DNA of 64,000 nt from Lachnospiraceae bacterium UBA7196 (GCA_002490835.1 DKUU01000018.1:210648-274647), one strand, 5' to 3'. Shown: positions 45,813 to 54,272, counted from the stretch's first letter. Numbers and translations: made by a program. Notes: generated by a model not told the origin, from the letters alone.

Positions 45813-46825
45813 GGGAGCATGCACTCCACGAACCGCCTTGCCAAAAGTTCCCGCCCCGCGTCGTTAAAGTGGATGTAATCCGTCATATAATCCAGATAAT
45901 TATCCTCATTCACGGAGCCGTAGAAATTGTCGATAAAGGATACGCTGACATCCATGGTGGCGTCCCGCTCTTTTTGCCAGTAATGGCTTAAGGTGCCGTG
46001 GCCTAAGTCCACCCGGTCGCCGTTCTGGAAGTTGCCTTCCTCATTGATGCTGTGGCAGAAAGTGTGCGACATCACCGCGATGCGGATGTGGGGATAGGCC
46101 TCCTGAATGGCCTTTACGCCGGCACGCAGCGCACCTGTGTATGTGATAATGTCATAGGGCGCGTTGGGGTCGTCGCAGGGCCGCTTGTTGATATAGTCGC
46201 TGCCGTCGTACATGATGCAGATCATGTCCACGGTATTCATGTCAAGTTCCGAGAGCATCTGCGTATTTTTTGCAAAACTCTCATCATAGCTGTAGGAGGC
46301 CGCCGTTTTCATCAGGTCGAAATCTCCGCTGGCAAGGCTGTTTGCCACGTAGGAGAAGGAGAAAGCGTCCAGAATATAACCGTCGTTGTAGGAAGCGAAC
46401 TGTGCCGCCATCGTGGTTCCGGTAAAGGCGCCGTTATAGACGGTCGCGCCCGTCTTTTTCGCAATCTGTTCCGACAGCCCGCCTTCGCCCCGGTCTAAGG
46501 AGAAAGGATCGTCGCCAAGGCAGAGGATGGTGGTCACGCCGTCGTCCACCCGGCCTTCGCGCAGTTCGGGCGCAAGCGGGATGATATTATCCATCACTTC
46601 GACGTCAAATTCTGTTGTCTGGGCATTCGGATCGTAGGTGGATTCTGTTCCCTTATCCCATATATAGAGGCGGATGGCCGAGAAGCCTATGACCAGCACG
46701 ATGGCAGCCAGTAAGATCAGATGGATGTTTACATGGATACGTTTCCTGTCGCCTGTTGTGACTTTTTCTGACACATCTGTCATATTTTCTGCTTCCGCAT
46801 TGTTCTTTTCCTGTGTATTTTCCAT
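45809..46825 (-). CDS. SGNH-fold membrane protein with altered nucleophile motif
   Basis: 338 residues. One span (~33-53), then an SGNH-like domain. Block I reads 'ILCLGDDPFSLDRG' with Asp106 where Ser is expected. Block II keeps 'NGAFTGTTMA' and block V keeps 'DYIHFNDAGRELL' (Asp-His). Block III is 'YDGSDY', lacking the usual Asn. It is either a non-catalytic binding partner or a variant with another chemistry. It is on the minus strand, convergent with the MBOAT/SGNH operon. Confidence 0.8.
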   Translation of the reverse strand: MENTQEKNNAEAENMTDVSEKVTTGDRKRIHVNIHLILLAAIVLVIGFSAIRLYIWDKGTESTYDPNAQTTEFDVEVMDNIIPLAPELREGRVDDGVTTILCLGDDPFSLDRGEGGLSEQIAKKTGATVYNGAFTGTTMAAQFASYNDGYILDAFSFSYVANSLASGDFDLMKTAASYSYDESFAKNTQMLSELDMNTVDMICIMYDGSDYINKRPCDDPNAPYDIITYTGALRAGVKAIQEAYPHIRIAVMSHTFCHSINEEGNFQNGDRVDLGHGTLSHYWQKERDATMDVSVSFIDNFYGSVNEDNYLDYMTDYIHFNDAGRELLARRFVECMLP

Positions 46826-46960
46826 GATCGTTTTGTCTGATCCTTTCTTTGTCTTACAGCATTAAGGCCAAGCTGTTTTTTATTTTTCTATTCTACTATG
46901 GTTTTTCCCAAAAATCCACTGAAAATAACTAAATAATGGAGGTAAATTCTTAAATTTTCC

Positions 46961-47011
46961 GAAAGAAAGAGAGCGCGGTCAGGAAACCGAAGCTTCCAAA
47001 CCGCGCTCTCT
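46961..47011 (-). terminator. Rho-independent terminator of the zinc-ribbon gene
   Basis: A perfect 12-bp outer stem (AGAGAGCGCGGT with ACCGCGCTCTCT) plus an inner GGAA/TTCC stem. On the minus strand it is followed by TTTCTTTC. It lies 15 bp after the stop of the 47.0-47.3 kb gene. Confidence 0.85.
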
Positions 47012-47025
47012 CGCGGGCCTTCGCA

Positions 47026-47349
47026 TCAAATCATTGATACGGCGTTTTCCATCTGGGCTCGATCCACTGCTGTACAGGTATGGATCACCGGCGGGAGCAA
47101 TTGCCGCTGCAGCTCTTTGTACCATTTGCTGTACTTGTACATACGGTATGTAGTCCCCAGCTTCTTGAGCTGCTCCTCGTCGGCGCAGCGATCCTGAAAA
47201 GATTCTCTGGTGAGCTTGTCCATTGAGACATAGTCCATGTAGCTGAGTTTCAATTCCGTAATCACACTCTGGCATCTGGGACAAAACTGCTTGTGTCCGT
47301 TGAGTATGTGAACCCGGTGGCAACGCTTACAGTAATGCAAGTACATCAT
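47026..47349 (-). CDS. small zinc-ribbon protein
   Basis: About 107 residues from ATG 47349, with AAGGGG 6 nt upstream; an earlier in-frame ATG at 47370 lacks an RBS. Two CxxC pairs ('YCKRCHRVH' and 'FCPRCQSVI') near the N-terminus form a zinc ribbon. The rest is a basic, aromatic helix-rich tail ('YRMYKYSKWYKELQRQLLPP'). It has its own promoter and terminator, so it is an independent unit. It may bind nucleic acid or act as a small regulator; no named family is recognised. Confidence 0.8.
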   Translation of the reverse strand: MMYLHYCKRCHRVHILNGHKQFCPRCQSVITELKLSYMDYVSMDKLTRESFQDRCADEEQLKKLGTTYRMYKYSKWYKELQRQLLPPVIHTCTAVDRAQMENAVSMI

Positions 47350-47403
47350 GAAAATTCCCCTTTTCCACAAATTGTTATGTAAACGATTGCCGGTTGCCCT
47401 TTT

Positions 47404-47432
47404 ATTGTGTCAGTTGCAGGGTGCAAAGTCAA
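47404..47432 (-). promoter_or_regulatory. promoter of the zinc-ribbon gene
   Basis: On the minus strand: TTGACT, a 17-nt spacer, CACAAT. It lies ~55 nt before the start codon. Confidence 0.65.
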
Positions 47433-47451
47433 GCGTATCTTGTCGAAAATG

Positions 47452-47464
47452 CCGTAAAATACGG
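47452..47464. promoter_or_regulatory. possible operator dyad
   Basis: A perfect dyad CCGTA-AAA-TACGG, placed 20 bp upstream of the minus-strand -35. The regulator is unknown. Confidence 0.3.
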
Positions 47465-47558
47465 TGTAAGATATCGCGCATCCGTCGCGCTTGTCCCTCT
47501 GTGGGCAAGGGATTTATCAATTTACATAAAGTGAATAACAGTATTCGACATAAAAACC

Positions 47559-47587
47559 TTGATAATGCCTTATTTTTGTGCTATAAT
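47559..47587 (+). promoter_or_regulatory. strong sigma-A promoter of the GH25 gene
   Basis: TTGATA, a 17-nt spacer and a perfect TATAAT with an extended TGC before it. The transcript starts near 47594, ~84 nt before the ATG at 47678. Confidence 0.85.
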
Positions 47588-47677
47588 ACCACGGAATCGG
47601 TAGAAATGCGATGGTTTACATAAATAATCGAAAAATGCGTAAAAATTTAAGCGGCTTACAGATGAGGTGAAAGAGAA

Positions 47678-50536
47678 ATGCAGAATAAGGATGATATAAA
47701 AAACAGAACAAAAAATAGCGGAAAAACAATACATTTTGAAGAACTGCTGGCGGATGACCGGTTTGATGACGAAGATGCGGACAGTGTGACCGGGGACACA
47801 CTGGAATTTTTGAGTCTGGACGATGAGATGATCGAGGACTGGCAGAAGAAACATACCCCGGCAAATCCGGTAAAGAAGGATTCACGGCAGGAAAAGGCCC
47901 CCGTCCGCTTTGTGGAAGTATATGAGGACGACGAAGACGACTATGAAGATGAGGATTATGAAGACGAGGAATATGGGGACGAAGACGGGGACTATGAAGA
48001 CGAAGATTACGGGGACGAAGACGGGGACTATGAAGACGAGGATTACGAGGACGAGGACTACGAGGATGAAGATTATGAAGACGAGGATTACGAAGATGAA
48101 TATGAGGACGAAGACGGCTTTGCTGCCCGCCTGAGATATTTTCTGGGAGAGATGAGCGGTCTCGATGTGGCCGTGGCGGTTCTGGGGATCGTGGTACTGG
48201 CCGGTGCGATCGCGACGGGGGCTATTTATTTTCACGCAAGATCTACCCAGAAGCAGGTGGCGGCTTTTGCCAATGTTGGCGAAGAGCTGGAGGGCATCTC
48301 AGTGATCGGGGAGAGCGGTCTGATCGCCGTCACGGAGTCTGCAAGGCTTGGTAACATGATCGATGTGGAGGAGCAGGAGCCGGAAGAACAGGAACCGCAG
48401 GAGCAGGAAACGACATCTGCGAGTGAGACGGACAAAGAAGTGGAAGTGGTCCTGCGCCTGACTTCCATCATGTCCGATATGAAGATAAAGCTGGTAAACA
48501 GTAAGACAGGAAAGCTGATTGGCGGCGTGCCTTTCGAGGTGGATGTCTCCGGACCCAAAAGTTTTCAGCTGCGGGATGAAGATAAGGACGGGGTGATCTA
48601 TCAGACGGGCATCGCGGCAGGCAGCTACGAGGTGAAACTGCTTCCGCTGTCCGGAAGCGCGGCGGAGAAATATAAGCTTCCCACAAAGAGCAGCAGCGTC
48701 AAAGTCACCGATAAGATCGCTTATCAGAAGGTGGATGTGGCTGACGAAGTGAAGACCGAGGCGGAAGTCAATGTCGCCAAGGAGGAGGCTGCGCAGCACA
48801 ATGTCGTGGAGGAATCGGCGTTAAAAGACACGGTTGAGTGGGTGGAATCTACAAAAACACCTGTCGGCGGCGAGGAGACAGCCTATGAGGAGGTGCCGAA
48901 AGACAAGATCGCAGATCCATGGAAGACTGCAAGCGGCGCTTTCCGCAAGATGGTCGAGGGAGGGGAGGAAGACGACCCCTATGAGAGGGCGACATCGTCT
49001 ATGGATAAGTCAAGTCTGACGCTGGAGAAGGGCGGGAGCGAGTCCTTGAAGATAACGGTGAGTGAGGATGTCAGCTACTCGGTGGAGTGGATCGTTTCCG
49101 ATTCGTCGGTCGTTACGGTGAGCGACGGCACAGTGACGGCGGTGGCTCCCGGCACGGCCACAGTCACGGCCCGCGTGGTGATCGGCAGTAAGGTACAGGA
49201 GCATAGCTGCTCGGTGACAGTCAACGGGGGAGACGATAAGGACAAAGACGATAAGGATAAGGACGACAAAGACAAAGACGACAAAGATAAAGACGATAAG
49301 GATAAAGACGATAAAGATAAGGATAAGGACAAAGATAAGGATAAGGACAAAGACAAGGATAAAGATAAGGACAAAGATAAAGACAAAGATAAAGATCCGG
49401 CGGAGATCGTCTACACAAAGATAACCATAAACGGTCTAAGTGAAGTTACGGTGGGAAAGACCGTGACCCTGACGGCGAAGACAGAGCCGGAAGGCGGCAA
49501 GATCACATGGGAGAGCGAGGATGAGAAGATCGCGAAAGTGGATGACAAGGGCGTCGTCACCGGCGTTGGCGAGGGCAAGGTGAAGATCAGCGCGCGCTGC
49601 AAGGGGAAAGAAGAGATCAGCGAATCCTTTGAGATTAAGGTAGTGAAGGCGGAAGTTACGATTGACGGCGCGACGAAACTCAAGGATAAGGACGGCAACC
49701 AGCTCTACTTCAAGGATGCGAACGGGGATTACAACGAAGCGACTTATCAGGACTATAAAGAGAGAGATAAATTCTATAAGCAGGTGAAGGTCGCTTCCGC
49801 CTTTAAGTATACCGGCTGGCAGACCATTGACGGCCATCTCTATTATTATGACAAAAACGGCAATTACGTAACCGGCGATCAGGTCATTCAGGGCGCGAGA
49901 TACAGCTTCGGCAGCGACGGTAAGCTGGCGAAAACCTCCGGCACCATGGGCATCGACGTGTCCAAACACAACGGCAATATCGACTGGAACGCGGTGAAAA
50001 ACTCCGGCGTCTCCTACGTCATCATCCGCTGCGGCTACCGCGGGTATTCTACGGGCGTGCTGGTGGAGGATCCGAAGTTCCACAGCAACATTAAGGGCGC
50101 GAAGGCGGCGGGCCTGAAAGTGGGCGCTTACTTCTTCAGTCAGGCGGTCAACGAGGTGGAGGCCGTGGAGGAAGCTTCCATGGCGATCGATCTGGTGAAG
50201 GGCTACGGTTTGAATTATCCCCTCTTTTTGGATGTGGAGGGCAGCGGCGGCAGGGCTGACGGCATCAGCCGCGATATGCGGACGGCGGTCTGCAATACCT
50301 TCTGTCAGACGGTGCAAAATTCCGGCATTTCGGCGGGGGTCTATGCGAACAAGACGTGGTTTACGGAAAAGATCAACACGGCCAGCCTTACAAGCTATAA
50401 GCTGTGGCTGGCGCAGTATGCCAGCGCGCCGACCTATACGGCTACCCGCTACGACCTCTGGCAGTATTCTTCGAAAGGAAGAGTCAGCGGTATCGGCACG
50501 AATGTGGATATGAATATAAGTTATGTAAACTATTAA
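47678..50536 (+). CDS. membrane-anchored GH25 lysozyme with Big2 and wall-binding domains
   Basis: 952 residues. Order: acidic cytoplasmic N-terminus with Tyr/Glu/Asp repeats (~82-147); one span (~163-185); Glu/Gln linker; a Cna/prealbumin-like domain ('MKIKLVNSKTGKLIGGVPFE', 'DEDKDGVIYQTGIAAGSYEV'); a Big2 domain (~445-515); a 55-residue Asp/Lys repeat; a second Big2; a wall-binding repeat ('GWQTIDGHLYYYDKNGNYVT'); and the GH25 domain (757-952) with 'MGIDVSKHNGNIDW' and 'FLDVEGSGG' (Asp852, Glu854). GH25 enzymes cut the MurNAc-GlcNAc bond of peptidoglycan. It has its own strong promoter. The enzyme probably remodels the wall during glycan display or division. Confidence 0.93.
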   Translation: MQNKDDIKNRTKNSGKTIHFEELLADDRFDDEDADSVTGDTLEFLSLDDEMIEDWQKKHTPANPVKKDSRQEKAPVRFVEVYEDDEDDYEDEDYEDEEYGDEDGDYEDEDYGDEDGDYEDEDYEDEDYEDEDYEDEDYEDEYEDEDGFAARLRYFLGEMSGLDVAVAVLGIVVLAGAIATGAIYFHARSTQKQVAAFANVGEELEGISVIGESGLIAVTESARLGNMIDVEEQEPEEQEPQEQETTSASETDKEVEVVLRLTSIMSDMKIKLVNSKTGKLIGGVPFEVDVSGPKSFQLRDEDKDGVIYQTGIAAGSYEVKLLPLSGSAAEKYKLPTKSSSVKVTDKIAYQKVDVADEVKTEAEVNVAKEEAAQHNVVEESALKDTVEWVESTKTPVGGEETAYEEVPKDKIADPWKTASGAFRKMVEGGEEDDPYERATSSMDKSSLTLEKGGSESLKITVSEDVSYSVEWIVSDSSVVTVSDGTVTAVAPGTATVTARVVIGSKVQEHSCSVTVNGGDDKDKDDKDKDDKDKDDKDKDDKDKDDKDKDKDKDKDKDKDKDKDKDKDKDKDKDPAEIVYTKITINGLSEVTVGKTVTLTAKTEPEGGKITWESEDEKIAKVDDKGVVTGVGEGKVKISARCKGKEEISESFEIKVVKAEVTIDGATKLKDKDGNQLYFKDANGDYNEATYQDYKERDKFYKQVKVASAFKYTGWQTIDGHLYYYDKNGNYVTGDQVIQGARYSFGSDGKLAKTSGTMGIDVSKHNGNIDWNAVKNSGVSYVIIRCGYRGYSTGVLVEDPKFHSNIKGAKAAGLKVGAYFFSQAVNEVEAVEEASMAIDLVKGYGLNYPLFLDVEGSGGRADGISRDMRTAVCNTFCQTVQNSGISAGVYANKTWFTEKINTASLTSYKLWLAQYASAPTYTATRYDLWQYSSKGRVSGIGTNVDMNISYVNY
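47921..48117 (+). repeat. in-frame Tyr-Glu-Asp coding repeat
   Basis: About 65 codons built of units such as YEDED and YGDEDGD, with near-identical DNA units (GACGAGGATTACGAGGACGA). It codes an intrinsically acidic cytoplasmic tail. Unit number may vary by slippage without breaking the frame when whole codons change. Confidence 0.8.
49232..49396 (+). repeat. in-frame Asp-Lys coding repeat
   Basis: About 55 codons, first DKDKD units, then pure alternating DK. The DNA is a 6-nt type repeat (GATAAGGACAAAGAC pattern). It links the two Big2 domains as a charged spacer across the wall. Antisense frames of it are artefacts. Confidence 0.85.
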
Positions 50537-50642
50537 GCGCCTTTTTTGACAGTTTGACCACACGCGATTCCGCTGTTTTGCGGCGGTCGGGAGATAGCAC
50601 TTGCATTTTGCCGCCGCTTCGGGGATAATAAAATAAAATTGC

Positions 50643-50707
50643 AAAAGTAATTTACTTCGCAAAAGTAAATTGCTTCGCAATTAACTTTAGAGGATCTTCG
50701 ATCCTCT
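50643..50707. repeat. triple-hairpin repeat module, copy 2
   Basis: Three successive hairpins: AAGTAATTTACTT, AAAGTAAATTGC-TTC-GCAATTAACTTT, and AGAGGATC-TTC-GATCCTCT. The last two match copy 1 at 29263-29308 with compensating stem changes. It lies 14 nt before the rfbB start and just ahead of its RBS (AAAGGAGAAGG). It could control entry into the rhamnose genes. Confidence 0.8.
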
Positions 50708-50721
50708 GAAAGGAGAAGGAG

Positions 50722-51804
50722 ATGAAAACATATTTAGTTACGGGCGGCGCCGGGTTTATCGGCTCCAATTATATTCACTATATGTTCAAAAAATACGGCG
50801 ATACGATCCGCATCATCAATGTGGATGCGCTGACCTACGCCGGTAATCCGGAGAATTTGAAAGAGGTGGAGGACAGAGAGAACTACACTTTTGTCAAGGC
50901 GGATATCTGCGATAAGGAAGCGATTGCAAAAATTTTCGCTGAGAATGAGATCGACAGAGTCGTTCATTTTGCGGCGGAGAGCCATGTGGATAGGAGTATC
51001 AAAAATCCGGAAGTGTTCGTGCAGACCAATGTGCTTGGTACGGCGGTGATGCTAAACTGTGCAAAGGCGGCATGGGAGCTTCCCGACGGCAGTTTTCAGG
51101 CGGATAAAAAGTTTCTGCATGTGTCTACCGACGAGGTATACGGGTCCCTTTCGGAGGACGGCGGTTACTTTTACGAGACGACGCCTTATGCGCCCCACAG
51201 CCCTTATTCCGCCAGCAAGGCGAGTTCTGACATGTTGGTAAAAGCTTATATGGATACCTATCATTTCCCGGCGAATATCACCAATTGTTCCAATAATTAC
51301 GGCCCATATCAGTTCCCGGAAAAACTCATTCCCCTCATCATTAACAACGCTTTGCAGGGGAAAAAGCTTCCTGTATACGGCGACGGCAAAAACGTGCGCG
51401 ACTGGCTTTATGTAGAGGATCACGCCAAGGCGATCGACATGGTGCAGGAAAAGGGCAGACTTTTTGAGACTTACAATGTGGGCGGCCACAATGAAAAGCA
51501 GAACATAGAGATCATAAAGATCATTATAGAAACCCTGCGGGAGATGCTTCCTGACACCGATTCCCGCAAAGCGCATGTCACGGAGGAGCTGATCACCTAC
51601 GTGGAGGACCGCAAGGGACATGACAGGCGTTATGCGATCGCGCCGGACAAGATCAGGGCGGAGATTGGCTGGGAACCTGAAACGATGTTTAAGGAGGGTA
51701 TCCGCCGCACGATCGAGTGGTATTTTGCCCACGAAGATTGGATGAAACATGTGACAAGCGGCGATTACCAGAAATACTATGAGGAAATGTACGCGAAACG
51801 ATAA
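50722..51804 (+). CDS. rfbB: dTDP-glucose 4,6-dehydratase
   Basis: 360 residues, usual length. It converts dTDP-glucose to dTDP-4-keto-6-deoxyglucose. NAD motif 'VTGGAGFIGSNYIHYM', catalytic 'HVSTDEVYGSL' (Thr-Asp-Glu) and 'YSASKASSDMLV' (Tyr-x3-Lys) are all present. AGGAGAAGGAG precedes the ATG. It is followed by rfbA at 23 bp. The first step of dTDP-L-rhamnose supply in this cluster. Confidence 0.97.
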   Translation: MKTYLVTGGAGFIGSNYIHYMFKKYGDTIRIINVDALTYAGNPENLKEVEDRENYTFVKADICDKEAIAKIFAENEIDRVVHFAAESHVDRSIKNPEVFVQTNVLGTAVMLNCAKAAWELPDGSFQADKKFLHVSTDEVYGSLSEDGGYFYETTPYAPHSPYSASKASSDMLVKAYMDTYHFPANITNCSNNYGPYQFPEKLIPLIINNALQGKKLPVYGDGKNVRDWLYVEDHAKAIDMVQEKGRLFETYNVGGHNEKQNIEIIKIIIETLREMLPDTDSRKAHVTEELITYVEDRKGHDRRYAIAPDKIRAEIGWEPETMFKEGIRRTIEWYFAHEDWMKHVTSGDYQKYYEEMYAKR

Positions 51805-51827
51805 GGGCGTGAAAGAGAGGGTAACTA

Positions 51828-52697
51828 ATGAAAGGAATCATTCTTGCGGGCGGGTCCGGTACCAGACTCTATCCGCTGACGAAGGCGGTATCGAAACAGA
51901 TGATGCCGATATACGATAAACCAATGATTTATTATCCGCTGTCAATATTGATGCTCGCGGGGATCAGGGATATCCTGATCATTTCCACGCCCAGAGACCT
52001 TCCTGCGTTTCGGGAACTTTTCGGAACGGGAGAGCAGCTTGGGCTGCGCATGGAATACGCCGTGCAGGAGTATCCGCGGGGGCTGGCGGACGCCTTTATC
52101 ATCGGGGCGGACTTTATCGGCTCTGATTCCGTAGCCTTGGTTTTGGGAGACAATATCTTCTACGGCCAGAGCTTTTCCAAAGTACTTAAGGAAGTGGCGG
52201 CCAGAGAGAGCGGAGCTACGATCTTTGGCTACTATGTAAGAGATCCCAGAGAGTACGGCGTGGTAGAATTTGACGAAAACGGTATGGCGCTTTCCATCGA
52301 GGAGAAACCGGAGAAGCCAAAGAGCAACTATGCGGTGCCGGGACTGTATTTTTATGACAATGACGTGGTGGAGATCGCGAAGAACGTGAAGCCTTCCGCC
52401 AGAGGAGAGATCGAGATCACCAGCATCAACAACGAATATCTTCGCAGAGGATCGCTGCGGGTCGAGACGCTTGGGCGCGGCTTTGCATGGCTGGATACGG
52501 GAAATCACGATGCCCTTTTGGATGCGGCGGATTTTGTGGCGGCTTTCCAGAAAAGACAGGGACTCTATATTTCCTGCATCGAGGAGATCGCCTACAAGCG
52601 CGGCTTTATCACAAAAGAGCAGCTTTTGAAGTTGGCAGAGCCGCTGATGAAGACGGCCTACGGACAGTACATGGTAGAGGTAGCGAATGGACTCTAA
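51828..52697 (+). CDS. rfbA: glucose-1-phosphate thymidylyltransferase
   Basis: 289 residues, usual length. It joins dTTP and glucose-1-phosphate to make dTDP-glucose. Motifs: 'ILAGGSGTRLYPLTKAVSKQ', 'MMPIYDKPMIYYPLS', 'ALVLGDNIFYGQ', 'SIEEKPEKPKSNYAVPGLYF' and 'AWLDTGNHDALLDA'. RBS GAGAGGG. The 3' end overlaps the GH25 gene by 11 bp, so the lysozyme is made from the same transcript. Confidence 0.97.
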   Translation: MKGIILAGGSGTRLYPLTKAVSKQMMPIYDKPMIYYPLSILMLAGIRDILIISTPRDLPAFRELFGTGEQLGLRMEYAVQEYPRGLADAFIIGADFIGSDSVALVLGDNIFYGQSFSKVLKEVAARESGATIFGYYVRDPREYGVVEFDENGMALSIEEKPEKPKSNYAVPGLYFYDNDVVEIAKNVKPSARGEIEITSINNEYLRRGSLRVETLGRGFAWLDTGNHDALLDAADFVAAFQKRQGLYISCIEEIAYKRGFITKEQLLKLAEPLMKTAYGQYMVEVANGL

Positions 52698-54042
52698 ATG
52701 GACGAGGAATGTGTTGACGGCCATGATCGTCTTGTTTGCGACGGTTCTGGCAGTGATCACGGTCGCGAATCTTGATGCGGTGAAACAAAAGCTGGGTCTT
52801 GCCCGGAAGACGCCGGTGCAGGAAGAAGTACAGGAGAATAGCGGGGAGGAAGAGACGAAGGGTGGACAGATCGGAGGTAATCTGTCTGCTTTTCTGAGCG
52901 ACGAGACTTTTTTTGACCCTGAAGTAAAGTTTAAAAGCCTTGAATCCTATTCCGGCAGAAACGTCTTTCTGGTGATGAGTTCTGTGGCAAGGGATCTGCG
53001 CGTCATGGTGGTGGACAGCGTGGGACGGCTGGTGACGGGGACGGACTTCACGATCACGATTCAGGATGTGGGGGAATATACGGATCGGGATAAGGACGGC
53101 GTCATCTATGTGGACAATCTGCGTTCCGGTGAGTACAGTGTGTCATTAAACGAGCAGGACGGCTTTCGCGTGCCCAACACCATCACGACCATACAGGTGC
53201 GGCAGGATATCGAATACCGCGTGCTTGACAATATCGAATATCTGATGCTGACGGAAGATGATATTGATCCGGAGAAAGAAGATAAGGCGGTCAACGGCGC
53301 GGCCGAGGACGCAGACGGCACGGAGAATATGGAGCTGCAGTTTGATAACGGCAGCGCGAAGCTGGGAATCGACGTGTCCAAGTGGAATGAGGAGATCGAT
53401 TGGGAAGCCGTAAAGAATGCAGGTATTGAATTTGCCATCATCCGCTGCGGTTATCGGGGCGCGTCCAGCGGGGCGCTCGTCATCGATCCCAGATACAAGG
53501 AAAATATAGAGGGCGCTATCGCAGCCGGCATTCCTGTCGGTGTCTACTTCTTTACACAGGCGAGGGACGAAATAGAAGCCGTCGAGGAAGCGTCCATGGT
53601 AATCCGTCTGATCGAGGACTACGATGTGGATTATCCCGTGTTCTTAGACAGCGAGAGCGCCGGCGGCAGGGGTCGTGCGGACGGACTGGATTTTGATGAG
53701 AGGACCAGAGCGCACAAAGCCTTTTTAGAGACGATACAGGCGGCAGGCTATGAGACAGGCGTTTACGCATCCCGCAACTGGCTGAAAGACAGGATAGATA
53801 TGACACGCTTGTCAGAATATAGGATCTGGCTGGCAGAGTACGCGGATGTGCCTACGTACGACGAGTATTACTATCATATGTGGCAGTACACTTCAAAGGG
53901 TACGGTGAATGGCATTTCCACGAATGTGGATCTGAACCTCTGCTATATGAATATCGATACTTCGATCGACCACTCGAAGAATGCGGCGGGGTATTCCGGG
54001 GTGGTGAACGGGGATGCGGGGAATGTGCCGGTCACAGAATAG
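52687..54042 (+). CDS. membrane-anchored GH25 lysozyme
   Basis: 451 residues, overlapping rfbA by 11 bp. One N-terminal span (~8-25), an acidic linker, a Cna/prealbumin-like domain ('LRVMVVDSVGRLVTGTDFTI', 'DRDKDGVIYVDNLRSGEYSV') and the GH25 domain ('LGIDVSKWNEEIDWEAVKNA', 'YPVFLDSESAGG' with the Asp/Glu pair). It is a shorter paralogue of the 47.7-50.5 kb protein and shares the DKDGVIY domain, but lacks the Big2 and charged repeats. Placement between rfbA and rfbC is unusual and suggests that peptidoglycan cutting is tied to glycan supply. Confidence 0.93.
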   Translation: MDSKWTRNVLTAMIVLFATVLAVITVANLDAVKQKLGLARKTPVQEEVQENSGEEETKGGQIGGNLSAFLSDETFFDPEVKFKSLESYSGRNVFLVMSSVARDLRVMVVDSVGRLVTGTDFTITIQDVGEYTDRDKDGVIYVDNLRSGEYSVSLNEQDGFRVPNTITTIQVRQDIEYRVLDNIEYLMLTEDDIDPEKEDKAVNGAAEDADGTENMELQFDNGSAKLGIDVSKWNEEIDWEAVKNAGIEFAIIRCGYRGASSGALVIDPRYKENIEGAIAAGIPVGVYFFTQARDEIEAVEEASMVIRLIEDYDVDYPVFLDSESAGGRGRADGLDFDERTRAHKAFLETIQAAGYETGVYASRNWLKDRIDMTRLSEYRIWLAEYADVPTYDEYYYHMWQYTSKGTVNGISTNVDLNLCYMNIDTSIDHSKNAAGYSGVVNGDAGNVPVTE

Positions 54043-54049
54043 AAAGAGA

Positions 54050-54240
54050 TTGCGAAACTCTGCGTAGGTTATCGAAATTGTACAAATAGCATAACCAACG
54101 CAGACGCGCTTTCGCTCCAACCGAACCGTAGCGGTACATAAGATGCCAAAGTACGGCATCTAAGTACCGACGGTTCGCTAGGGTCTGCTTATGGTTATAC
54201 TATTTGCACAATTATTACAATGTTGTGTTGAGTTTCGCAA
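54050..54240. repeat. intergenic inverted-repeat element, copy C (inverted)
   Basis: Outer arms TTGCGAAACTC (54050-54060) and GAGTTTCGCAA (54230-54240) are perfect complements. Inner arms ATTGTACAAATAGCATAACC and GGTTATACTATTTGCACAAT pair with two mismatches. The interior hairpin pairs CGAACCGTAGCGGTACATAA with the segment ending GTACCGACGGTTCG, around an AGATGCC/GGCATCT core. In reverse orientation it aligns with copies A and B. It separates the GH25 gene from rfbC. Confidence 0.85.
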
Positions 54241-54272
54241 GCATACAGTGAAAGATAGAAACGGGAAGGAGA

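Larger units (their letters stand above)
47350..47677. other. divergent regulatory region, no gene
   Basis: This 328-bp stretch separates the zinc-ribbon gene (-) from the GH25 gene (+). It holds one promoter for each direction and a CCGTA-AAA-TACGG dyad. I see no coding region or RNA gene. Confidence 0.6.

Noticed and set aside
49075..49386. minus-strand Leu-Ser repeat frame
   Set aside because: It is the antisense reading of the Asp-Lys coding repeat.
49232..49396. regular short DNA repeats considered as CRISPR or satellite
   Set aside because: There are no spacers, the unit is codon-sized, and it lies in frame inside the GH25 gene.
50537..50640. GCGGCGG/CCGCCGC stem after the GH25 gene as a terminator
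   Set aside because: The loop is long and no T run follows, so termination is not supported.
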